From contig CAJUBU010000001.1 in assembly GCA_910585095.1 (NCBI GenBank), positions 200,043 through 264,042 on the forward strand: a DNA stretch of 64,000 bases, read 5' to 3'. Position numbers and translations under genes: made by a program. Of the stretch, positions 56,932 through 64,000 are shown piece after piece. Source of the DNA: an uncultured Lachnospira sp. GTDB taxonomy: Bacteria > Bacillota > Clostridia > Lachnospirales > Lachnospiraceae. Below the pieces are notes generated by a model, which was given only the letters and a program-made list of their open reading frames with translations, did not search any database and was not told the origin of the DNA. Within the stretch, counting starts at the first letter, position 1, and every line of letters begins with the position of its first letter.

Positions 56932-57894
56932 CTATAACAATATAGCCATTTCTGAATAAAGCAAATCTGGTATTCCTATATTTTCATCTTCTGTTTTGTT
57001 AAGAATCATTCTTCTTGCTGGCACTTCCTTAAAAAATGGATATTTTATTTCAGCATCTCCAAAAAATCTCCTATCACACTCTATACAAACTTTTCTTTTT
57101 TCATCCATAAATTTCATTATTTTACATATAATCTGTGCTGAATCAACACAATCATTATAACATTCTCTGTTCAATACTTTCCATACAATCTCATGTGTAT
57201 ACTTTGCAAACAAATTAATATTTGCAACTTTTAATATACGTATATAATGGTCATTCTCGTTAAACACCTTATAAAAAATAATGCCATCTTCCATACTTTT
57301 TTTATCAAAAAAATGAATTACATGTATCATACTATAAAAACTATGATTTAAAAATTCTAATTTTAAGTCATCATCTAAATTTTCATTTGCATTTAATACA
57401 AAATGCACTTCTATTTGTTCTTCTCCTACATAAGGAACGGGATACAATCTAACACATTTCTGCTCAAAATCCTGAAACTTGAATATTTTTGAAAAAATTT
57501 CAGCAATAGAAATATTTGATGTCAATTCAACAATTATATCTGCCGTATCACAAATTAATTCCATAGCTTTAAACATATAAAAACGATATTTTTTATCAAA
57601 TGCCCATGTGGTTAAATTGACATAAATCACATTCTTACCATTGAAATATCTGCTTGAATAAATAGCTCCACAAAATCCTACAACTTCATTGTCATCAAGC
57701 AGCACTAACCCACGTTTGCAAGAAATATCTTTCAGCACATCTTCATGCAACCACTCATAATTAACAATTGGAGAAATTAACTTTTTTTTAATATACTCTT
57801 CATTTTTATCTTCCACTGATTTAAGATTTCGTTTAAGACAATTACTTACTCCAATTATATACTTCTCTTGATATGGAACAAATTTAATATTCAT
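56932..57894 (-). CDS. GNAT-like protein
   Basis: 320 aa, without the Rossmann module. The N-terminal half resembles an acetyltransferase fold (RGLVLLDDNEVVGFCGAIYSS, then NVIYVNLTTWAFDKKYRFYM), but the acetyl-CoA-binding Q/RxxGxG/A loop is not convincing. The C-terminal half may be a second, degenerate GNAT repeat. It could transfer an acyl group to an amino sugar in the glycan, perhaps after the PIG-L enzyme encoded next upstream. The ATG at 57894 is used; a GTG is at 57900. Confidence 0.55.
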   Translation of the reverse strand: MNIKFVPYQEKYIIGVSNCLKRNLKSVEDKNEEYIKKKLISPIVNYEWLHEDVLKDISCKRGLVLLDDNEVVGFCGAIYSSRYFNGKNVIYVNLTTWAFDKKYRFYMFKAMELICDTADIIVELTSNISIAEIFSKIFKFQDFEQKCVRLYPVPYVGEEQIEVHFVLNANENLDDDLKLEFLNHSFYSMIHVIHFFDKKSMEDGIIFYKVFNENDHYIRILKVANINLFAKYTHEIVWKVLNRECYNDCVDSAQIICKIMKFMDEKRKVCIECDRRFFGDAEIKYPFFKEVPARRMILNKTEDENIGIPDLLYSEMAILL

Positions 57895-57970
57895 TAACAC
57901 AATTTCCTTTCAATTTATTCTTAATATTATTTGCAAGATGATAAAATTCTTATAAATATACTATATATTT

Positions 57971-59026
57971 TTACTCTGCCATCTTACATACAATATCCTC
58001 TAATGATATTACATTTTCATATCCCATATTGTTTAATTTTTCACTTATATCTTTATAATAATAGATTGGTGTAACAATTACTATCTCAACTTTTTCTAAA
58101 TTTTCTGATGGACACACAATATTAATTTCATTACTTAATCCCTTATCTGCTGCCTTATCCATTATATATTTTACACAAATAAGATTTCCATCTGCCTTAA
58201 TACATTGATATAATCTCTTCCCCAGTGAACCATAACCATATATGGCTATATTTTTATATCCCATTTTTAATATATATTCTGAAATTTTTTTATTTTGTAA
58301 AGTAGAATTAAGCCACATATCATATACTCTGTAAAATTGTAATAATTTTTGATTTCTTTCTTCATACATATATTTATTTTCTTGGTCTTTATCAACATTT
58401 AATGATGTTAACAAGTATCCTTCTGCATACAAACCATCAATTCCAGTAATTACTCCTCTATAAGCATTTAAAGATTCTGCCAGCCGCGTATAATTTAAGG
58501 CTTTATGCTGTGACTTATGAACACTTATCAATTCACTTTTTTTCTTATAAACATCTGTAATATTTACATAATGTGTCACACATCTTAAAGGTGTTGATAT
58601 TTCATATTGATATAATTGCGTAGTATAATTATTTTGCTTTATTAATGTTTCTTTTATCAATCGAAATGCAGCACGATGGTCTGCATGTTCATCTAATTCA
58701 TTTGTAACAAATATTTTTGTATATTTAGATAAGTCCTCACATTGTACTATATCTATATGATTCAGTAATGTACCATCTTCAATATTAAACATTTTATAAT
58801 TTTTGACACCTGACAATTTCATCTCAAGTTCAAACTCTTTTTTTCTAACTTTAATCATTTCATGTGGTATATTATTGCTGCTGCCATACCTTCCATCGGT
58901 CATTACCCACACATCACATTGTGTAGGATATAAAGCTAATATTCCACCTGCTCCTATACACTCATCATCAGGATGTGGTGCAATTATTAATATCCTATCA
59001 TTATTATGAATATTTAACTCTATCAT
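57971..59026 (-). CDS. PIG-L/LmbE deacetylase with C-terminal Rossmann module
   Basis: 351 aa. Zinc-dependent N-acetylglucosamine-type deacetylase: APHPDDE (H18, D20, D21) at the N-terminus and NELDEHADHRAAF further on, giving the second His pair. Residues ~257-351 are the shared module (YKNIAIYGYGSLGKRLY, YIMDKAADKG, IVCPSENL). It starts 8 bases after the GT4 gene upstream. It probably removes an acetyl group from a glycan amino sugar. Confidence 0.92.
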   Translation of the reverse strand: MIELNIHNNDRILIIAPHPDDECIGAGGILALYPTQCDVWVMTDGRYGSSNNIPHEMIKVRKKEFELEMKLSGVKNYKMFNIEDGTLLNHIDIVQCEDLSKYTKIFVTNELDEHADHRAAFRLIKETLIKQNNYTTQLYQYEISTPLRCVTHYVNITDVYKKKSELISVHKSQHKALNYTRLAESLNAYRGVITGIDGLYAEGYLLTSLNVDKDQENKYMYEERNQKLLQFYRVYDMWLNSTLQNKKISEYILKMGYKNIAIYGYGSLGKRLYQCIKADGNLICVKYIMDKAADKGLSNEINIVCPSENLEKVEIVIVTPIYYYKDISEKLNNMGYENVISLEDIVCKMAE

Positions 59027-59034
59027 ATTTTACT

Positions 59035-60441
59035 CTATACCTTTTTAATATTAAACCATTCTATTGTTTCTTGTACACATCTATCTGCTCTTTCTGCAAA
59101 TTTTTCCATCGTAAAATATTCTTCATAGGTATCACGTGCTTTTTTACCAATAAGAGAAAACTCTTTTTTTCTTTTTATTATTTCTACTAACAATTCTGCC
59201 AACTGATTTGGATTACTTGGTTCACATATAAATCCATTATAACCATGTTTTATATAATCACTAATCCCTGCTGTTTTAGAAACAACACAGACTTTTTCAT
59301 ACATCATACCTTCTGTTATAACTAATGACATTGTTTCCTCTAAAGACGGACATAAAACAATATCTATACTATGATATGCTTCTTGTAACTGCTCTCTGCT
59401 ATATTCCCCACATAAAATAATTTGATTATTATTTTTAACTTTTTCTTCTAATTCACAATAATATTGTCTGTCTCTATTACTTCCAATAATCCACAATTCA
59501 ACGTTTTCCTGAATATGAGTACATAACTTCTCAAAAGCGATAACTGCATCCAATTGGGCTTTATTTTTATGTATACCTCCAATAACTGCAAAAATTATTT
59601 TTTTTGACTTACAAATACAACTTTCTGTCTTTTTTGTATCAGGTATTCCATAAGTTAAAACTTTACTAGAATATTCATTAAAAAAATGTTCAAATATTTT
59701 TTTAGCTACATCAGAAACGCCAAAAATAGTTACTTTATCTAATAATTTATTGTTTTCGCTTTTATTTTTTTTATAAGTTTTATAAATATATGCAGGCTCA
59801 TGCAGCCAAATCATAACTGGAAATTTGCCGTTTAATTGAAATGCACACTCAAACATATCTAAATGATTTAAAATAATCATATCAAAGTTTGAAATCCACT
59901 CATAATCTTTTTGAGTTAAATGCGGCAATGAGGATTTAACCATAATATCAATACCATTATCATTTACTTCTTTTATAAACATATCTGATGCAAATGCCGC
60001 CGCTAATAACACATAATAATTTTTTTGATTTAAAGCATATGCTAAATATGTAGATGCAACTGATGAACCAGTTGAATCTAAAGCATGAGTAATAATTAAA
60101 ATTCTTTTTTGATTTATATTTTTAAATTTATTATTTTTATAATATTTCACTTCATCACAAAGAAACTGACTTCTATAATCATCCCATGTCCATATAACTT
60201 TTTCATCAATTTCTAATTCAAGTAACTGCATTTTCATTTCATAAAATTTTCTGCACATCAAAATAACTTTATCATATTTTAATTTTTTTAAATCTTGTGG
60301 TTTATATACTAAATAATCGTCAATAGTACTTCCCCAAATACTTGAATCATTATCTATCAATGCAACAATTTCTTCATGTTTTTTAATTAATTCTTTATTT
60401 TGATTATAAATAGACCCTACTCCAAATAATATTACTCTCAT
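59035..60441 (-). CDS. Family 4 glycosyltransferase with N-terminal Rossmann module
   Basis: 468 aa. The shared module is the first ~90 residues (MRVILFGVGSIY, LIDNDSSIWGSTIDDY). The GT-B part follows: THALDSTGSSVASTYLAYAL, FAVIGGIHKNKAQLDAVI, and CPSLEETMSLVITEGMMYEK with E-x7-E. The order NTD-module then GT4 matches the gene at 50151. GGGAGAG lies just before the ATG. A dispersed repeat copy lies upstream. Confidence 0.9.
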   Translation of the reverse strand: MRVILFGVGSIYNQNKELIKKHEEIVALIDNDSSIWGSTIDDYLVYKPQDLKKLKYDKVILMCRKFYEMKMQLLELEIDEKVIWTWDDYRSQFLCDEVKYYKNNKFKNINQKRILIITHALDSTGSSVASTYLAYALNQKNYYVLLAAAFASDMFIKEVNDNGIDIMVKSSLPHLTQKDYEWISNFDMIILNHLDMFECAFQLNGKFPVMIWLHEPAYIYKTYKKNKSENNKLLDKVTIFGVSDVAKKIFEHFFNEYSSKVLTYGIPDTKKTESCICKSKKIIFAVIGGIHKNKAQLDAVIAFEKLCTHIQENVELWIIGSNRDRQYYCELEEKVKNNNQIILCGEYSREQLQEAYHSIDIVLCPSLEETMSLVITEGMMYEKVCVVSKTAGISDYIKHGYNGFICEPSNPNQLAELLVEIIKRKKEFSLIGKKARDTYEEYFTMEKFAERADRCVQETIEWFNIKKV

Positions 60442-60460
60442 AGTTCTCTCCCAAAAGTAA

Positions 60461-60500
60461 AGCAGATATTCGCAATCTGCTTTACTGCTTGTTCATAAGC
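60461..60500 (+). repeat. Dispersed hairpin repeat, copy F with compensatory stem change
   Basis: AGCAGAT, ATTCGCA, ATCTGCT: one base in each arm is changed from the consensus so that pairing is kept. The tail TTACTGCTTGTTCATAAGCC follows. It lies within the cluster, between the rSAM and GT4 genes. Confidence 0.85.
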
Positions 60501-60544
60501 CATTGCAGTTTTTTACAGTTAATTTTGATTCTTTCCTGATACGG

Positions 60545-62347
60545 TTAAAAAATAGGCGCTACAATATCCTCATCTGTCAAACCACATTTTAATATTTCCT
60601 CGCGAATATCTCTATATGCCAATGCAGCAATCACTACTTTATCATAATCTGTCCGTTGTTCTTTCATTTTATCAGGAGCATACACTGGAATATCAAACAT
60701 CTGCTTTCCCTGTTTTTCCTTATTTGAATCACAGAAAAACGCTATTTTTCCGCCAATTCTTGTTATTCCTTCATATGCTTTTTGTCCATAAGTTCCTGTT
60801 CCATATATAACATACTTATATTCTGGATTGTATTCTAATTCATTGACAAGTTTCTGTCCTTCTAACATTTTATTGTTGAATATAATTTTCTTTCTTTCTT
60901 CCCAAAGACCAGCAAATTTCTCAATAGAATTACAGTATGAAATACCATCATATCCTGCATTGCGCAAAGCATATGACCTTGAAGTATACAAAACAAAAAA
61001 ATCATCTTTCTTTGTAAATTTTATCCAATCACACTGCATATCTAAATCGTTGCCATTTTTTAGGTAATGAAATGTACCCGGATTAATTACATATTTCTTT
61101 AATTTTTCTGTAAAATCCTCTGCTAATCTGCTTCCAACTGTCAGCAAAAGATTGTAGCTTTCTTCCCCCAAAATTTTATGAGCTTTATTTAGATTTATAC
61201 CAAAGCGTTTTTCTTTTGGAAGAATCATAATTTTTTGACTTACAGAATCATATTTTTCTTTTAGTATTTGTAATAAATCATCTTGTACAAAAACAAGAAA
61301 TTTATCTGTCTGTTTTTCATTTGCCTGAATACATTGTTCTATTTCTTCAAAAGAGTCATTCTCATTTGATATATAAATTGCAGAAAAGCCTGATGGATAA
61401 ATAATATTATTTTGCTCATTAAGCCTGTTCATATTATTTTCATGATATTCAAACTTTTTATTATCATTTATATTTGTTGGCAAATCCTCTTTCGTATATA
61501 TATGTACAGTTTTTTTCTTTAATTTTCCGCTCCCTATTTCTTGTAATTTTTCATACAATGTAGGAGATACATCATCAATTCCTTCATTTGCATTTCTTGA
61601 TTTTGTATTTAATGCAATACCACACAACTCACACCAATGAAGCTGGTCACCAAAATCTTCTGGCTTTCTTTTCCACCAATCCTTTTCAATAGGCCAACCA
61701 CCAGGTCCGTCAAAAAGCATATCCAATGCCCCTGCAATTTCACAGAAAAAACAGCCCTTAGGGGTAATACTGGCACTCCACTTATTTTGAACCCAGCATG
61801 CATCTCTTAATGGATACCATTCTTCATCAGAAATACCCATATCCTTTCTGCTTATTAACACTGGTTGATGATAACATGGAATAATATGGTCATTTACCCC
61901 CTGATAACGAAAAACATCTTGAATTAACTCATAATATTTATGATAATTTGAAGCAACGGACGAAAATAGAATTGGTCCTTTAATTCGCTGACCAATTCCA
62001 TTTTTTTCCCAATAAGAATAAGTCAAATTTCGTTCTTCCAATTTACGGTCACGCATAAAATTTGCTGTTGGCTGTATAAAATAATTTTCTTTTTTTGGTT
62101 CTTCATACTTTGTATTAATATATTGTACAAAACGTTCAAACTCTGGATGCAATGTTGGTTCCCCACCCATAACACCAATACCGCCTTGAAATCCCTCTAA
62201 AGAATCCACTGCACGTTTATAAGTCTCCCACTGCATAAAATATGTACTTTTATGATGTCCGCACATTCTTGTACAGTTTGAACAATTATGTATACACGCA
62301 TTTGTTATATCAATTTCTATTATTTTCATATCTTCTGGTGAACGCAC
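60545..62347 (-). CDS. Radical SAM protein with C-terminal Rossmann module
   Basis: 600 aa. The cluster motif is C18, C22, C25 (CIHNCSNCTRMC) with GVMGGEPTLHPEF (GGE motif). A middle region has further cysteines (WCELCG, GCFFCEI). Residues ~509-600 are the shared module (KYVIYGTGTYGQKAYEG, FFCDSNKEKQG, VYAPDKM). GTG at 62347 is the best start: AGGAGG lies 8 bases upstream; an internal ATG at 62329 has none. It begins 3 bases after the GT2 gene. Its substrate is unknown, and it is not a typical glycyl-radical activase. Confidence 0.88.
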   Translation of the reverse strand: MRSPEDMKIIEIDITNACIHNCSNCTRMCGHHKSTYFMQWETYKRAVDSLEGFQGGIGVMGGEPTLHPEFERFVQYINTKYEEPKKENYFIQPTANFMRDRKLEERNLTYSYWEKNGIGQRIKGPILFSSVASNYHKYYELIQDVFRYQGVNDHIIPCYHQPVLISRKDMGISDEEWYPLRDACWVQNKWSASITPKGCFFCEIAGALDMLFDGPGGWPIEKDWWKRKPEDFGDQLHWCELCGIALNTKSRNANEGIDDVSPTLYEKLQEIGSGKLKKKTVHIYTKEDLPTNINDNKKFEYHENNMNRLNEQNNIIYPSGFSAIYISNENDSFEEIEQCIQANEKQTDKFLVFVQDDLLQILKEKYDSVSQKIMILPKEKRFGINLNKAHKILGEESYNLLLTVGSRLAEDFTEKLKKYVINPGTFHYLKNGNDLDMQCDWIKFTKKDDFFVLYTSRSYALRNAGYDGISYCNSIEKFAGLWEERKKIIFNNKMLEGQKLVNELEYNPEYKYVIYGTGTYGQKAYEGITRIGGKIAFFCDSNKEKQGKQMFDIPVYAPDKMKEQRTDYDKVVIAALAYRDIREEILKCGLTDEDIVAPIF

Positions 62348-62350
62348 TTG

Positions 62351-63331
62351 TTATACCTCCTCATCAACCATCAAATCAACAATCCATTTTACTCTGTCTA
62401 AATGTTCCATATTTGTTTTTACATAACATAATAGATTATCTTTAACTTTACTTCTTAACAATTTCTTCTTTTCTAAATCATCTTTTCTTTTAGCAATTTC
62501 CAATAGCTTGCCACAACGATAAACATACATCCTAATAAGCATTTCAAGGACAGATTCTTCTATATCATTTTCTTTATACAATTCAATAACTCGCTCATAT
62601 GCCGTTATCCAATAAAATGTATGATATTGTTTTTCCAAATCATGAACAATAGAACCTTCTCTTTGATAATAATAATATAATGGTTTATCAACATAAACAA
62701 CTGTTTTGCTATGAATATTTGTTTCTGCTACAAATACAATATCATCTGCACCTAAATATTCTTTTCTAAATTTAATTTTTAATTTTCCCTCATTCGTTTT
62801 CAATATTTCTCTGCGAAATAATCTTGTCCAAATATAACCTGCTACCCCTTTATATTTATCTCTCTCATATATATAAGGTAAAAACTTATTAATGTCCATA
62901 GAAATAATTGGCACTTCTGCTTGATTTTCTGCAATTTTTATCTCATTTGAAAAATCCATATAATAACCACATGTTGCTATATCGGTATTATGATTTTGAA
63001 TTGCCTCTAACAATTCCTGATACATTGTTTCACAAACATAATCATCGGAATCTACAAATCCTATAAAATCGCCTTTTGCTGTATTTAATCCAACATTTCT
63101 TGCCTCTGTCACACCTTCATTTTTTTTATGAATAACAATAACCCTCTTATCTTCCTTTGCTAATTTATCAAGAATTGCTCCTGTTTCATCCGTAGAACCA
63201 TCATCAATACAAATTAATTCTAAATTGGTATATGTTTGAGCCAAAATACTATGTACACTTCTTTCTATATAATCTTGTGTATTATATACTGGCATAATAA
63301 TGGATATTAATGGTGTTTGCTTATCTGACAT
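62351..63331 (-). CDS. Family 2 glycosyltransferase
   Basis: 326 aa. GT-A fold with SIIMPVYNTQDYIERSVHS, LICIDDGSTDET and FIGFVDSDDYV, the metal/NDP-sugar motif; the C-terminal ~100 residues are helical. It does not carry the Rossmann module. AAGGAG lies about 7 bases before the ATG. It is the first gene of the 15-gene cluster. Confidence 0.93.
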   Translation of the reverse strand: MSDKQTPLISIIMPVYNTQDYIERSVHSILAQTYTNLELICIDDGSTDETGAILDKLAKEDKRVIVIHKKNEGVTEARNVGLNTAKGDFIGFVDSDDYVCETMYQELLEAIQNHNTDIATCGYYMDFSNEIKIAENQAEVPIISMDINKFLPYIYERDKYKGVAGYIWTRLFRREILKTNEGKLKIKFRKEYLGADDIVFVAETNIHSKTVVYVDKPLYYYYQREGSIVHDLEKQYHTFYWITAYERVIELYKENDIEESVLEMLIRMYVYRCGKLLEIAKRKDDLEKKKLLRSKVKDNLLCYVKTNMEHLDRVKWIVDLMVDEEV

Positions 63332-63387
63332 ATTTTTCTCCTTTATTTATTTTATATTTTTTATCTATATTCAATTATTTTTATAAA

Positions 63388-63427
63388 CAAACATTCACAA
63401 TCTAATTTACTTTTTACTTATAACCTC
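63388..63427 (+). repeat. Dispersed hairpin repeat, decayed copy H
   Basis: ACATTCACAATCT and TTTACTTATAACCTC match loop, right arm and tail of the consensus with several changes; the stem no longer pairs. Confidence 0.45.
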
Positions 63428-63437
63428 ATAATCTAAT

Positions 63438-64000
63438 TTACTCATCTTGCTCCATACGATTTATAATCTCATCTTGCAGAAGCTTGTCTAATGATACAAA
63501 ATAAGCGCTAAATCCTGAAACACGAACAATTAAATTAGAGTATTCCTGCGGATTTTGTTGTGCTTTCTTAAGTGTTTCTTTATCTGCAATATTAAACTGT
63601 ATCTCCATTCCGCCGCTGCGAAAATACTCTTCCACCAATAACTGTAATGCAATGGCATGTTTCTTTATTTTTAAAAAGTCCGATGTAAATTTCATATCTA
63701 AAACCATTCCATTGCCAAACCGCTCCATGTTAATAGAATTTGCAGAATTAATTAAGGCAGTTGGACCACTTTTATCCATACCAGACATAGCTGATAATGA
63801 ACTTGATAATGGCATACCTGATTTTCTGCCATCTGGTGTTGCACCTGTCAATTTACCAAAATCGGCATGAAAATAAGATGTGTAAAAACCAGCTTGCACC
63901 TTGCCATCTCTATATTGCAATTTATACGTATCCAATATTTCTGTAAAAAACTCAGCTAAATCATTTGCCTTTGAATCAACATCATTCATATCATTTCCAT
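63438..64000 (-). CDS. Glycyl-radical enzyme, C-terminal part (5' end outside the window)
   Basis: The frame is open to the right edge (Gly-Asn-Asp precede the first Met at 63989), so that Met is not the start. 187 codons of a pyruvate-formate-lyase-type enzyme are seen: FHADFGKLTGATPDGRKSG and, near the end, LIVRVSGFSAYFVSLDKLLQ with the radical-bearing Gly in RVSGFSAYF. Whether it is a PFL or a dehydratase/lyase cannot be told without the active-site cysteine region. Its activase is not in the window. It is in the same direction as the glycan cluster, about 106 bases upstream. Confidence 0.9.
   Translation of the reverse strand, partial: GNDMNDVDSKANDLAEFFTEILDTYKLQYRDGKVQAGFYTSYFHADFGKLTGATPDGRKSGMPLSSSLSAMSGMDKSGPTALINSANSINMERFGNGMVLDMKFTSDFLKIKKHAIALQLLVEEYFRSGGMEIQFNIADKETLKKAQQNPQEYSNLIVRVSGFSAYFVSLDKLLQDEIINRMEQDE

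Overview
The window looks like chromosome of a low-GC, anaerobic, flagellated Clostridium-type Firmicute, most likely Lachnospiraceae. The grounds are strong A/T bias, Shine-Dalgarno sites of the GGAGG type, an oxygen-independent class III ribonucleotide reductase (nrdD), a glycyl-radical enzyme at the right edge, a TPP-riboswitch-controlled thiC, BceAB-RS-type transport and sensing genes, a FliD-like flagellar protein and several DUF3880/CgeB-type glycosyltransferases. No rRNA, tRNA, CRISPR array, prophage or intact insertion sequence was seen.

Layout. 0-4.9 kb (minus strand): an unknown membrane protein cut by the left edge, coaBC, coaX, an AlkD-like DNA glycosylase and a small hypothetical. 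5.2-8 kb: a patatin-like lipase, a DUF218 membrane protein and a DUF3990 (ADP-ribosyltransferase-like) gene overlapping its partner, probably a toxin-antitoxin pair. 8.3-13.5 kb (plus): a cupin protein, then a BceAB-type ABC transporter and a BceRS-type two-component system. 13.5-19.7 kb (minus): a methyltransferase, an SseB-like protein and carAB. 19.9-22.9 kb: a three-gene set of a degenerate ABC ATPase, a membrane protein and a membrane-anchored Asp-box protein. 23-31 kb: a PAP2-type phosphatase, a MITE-like element, thiC with riboswitch, nrdD with two NrdR boxes on its promoter, a diguanylate cyclase, an unlisted 53-residue gene and a KtrA-like RCK protein.

31.5-40.4 kb is a flagellar/accessory zone: a FliD-like protein, Ogt, a small helical protein, an AMP-ligase homologue with a changed ATP loop, and three DUF3880 glycosyltransferase paralogues, one behind a sigma-28-like promoter. 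Between two of the paralogues lies a type III (ToxIN/CptIN-like) toxin-antitoxin locus: promoter, three tandem 45-46 nt repeats, terminator, and a toxin gene broken by one in-frame TAA.

40.6-63.3 kb is one long minus-strand glycan cluster of 15 genes: family 2 and 4 glycosyltransferases, an FkbM methyltransferase, two TIM-barrel isomerases, a nucleotidyltransferase fusion, two HAD-like proteins, two radical-SAM proteins, a GNAT-like protein and a PIG-L deacetylase. Its most striking feature is a roughly 90-100 residue Rossmann-like module (FGxG near the start, then a D/N-rich turn) that I count in eleven of the fifteen proteins, fused at the N-terminus, in the middle or at the C-terminus of unrelated catalytic domains. 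This looks like a shared sugar-nucleotide-binding or docking module of one pathway. The cluster is bounded upstream by the C-terminal part of a glycyl-radical enzyme that runs off the right edge.

A small dispersed hairpin repeat (AGCGGAT-7 nt-ATCCGCT plus a conserved tail) sits in many intergenic gaps, with compensatory stem changes between copies. Functional names rest on motif recognition by eye; no database search was run.
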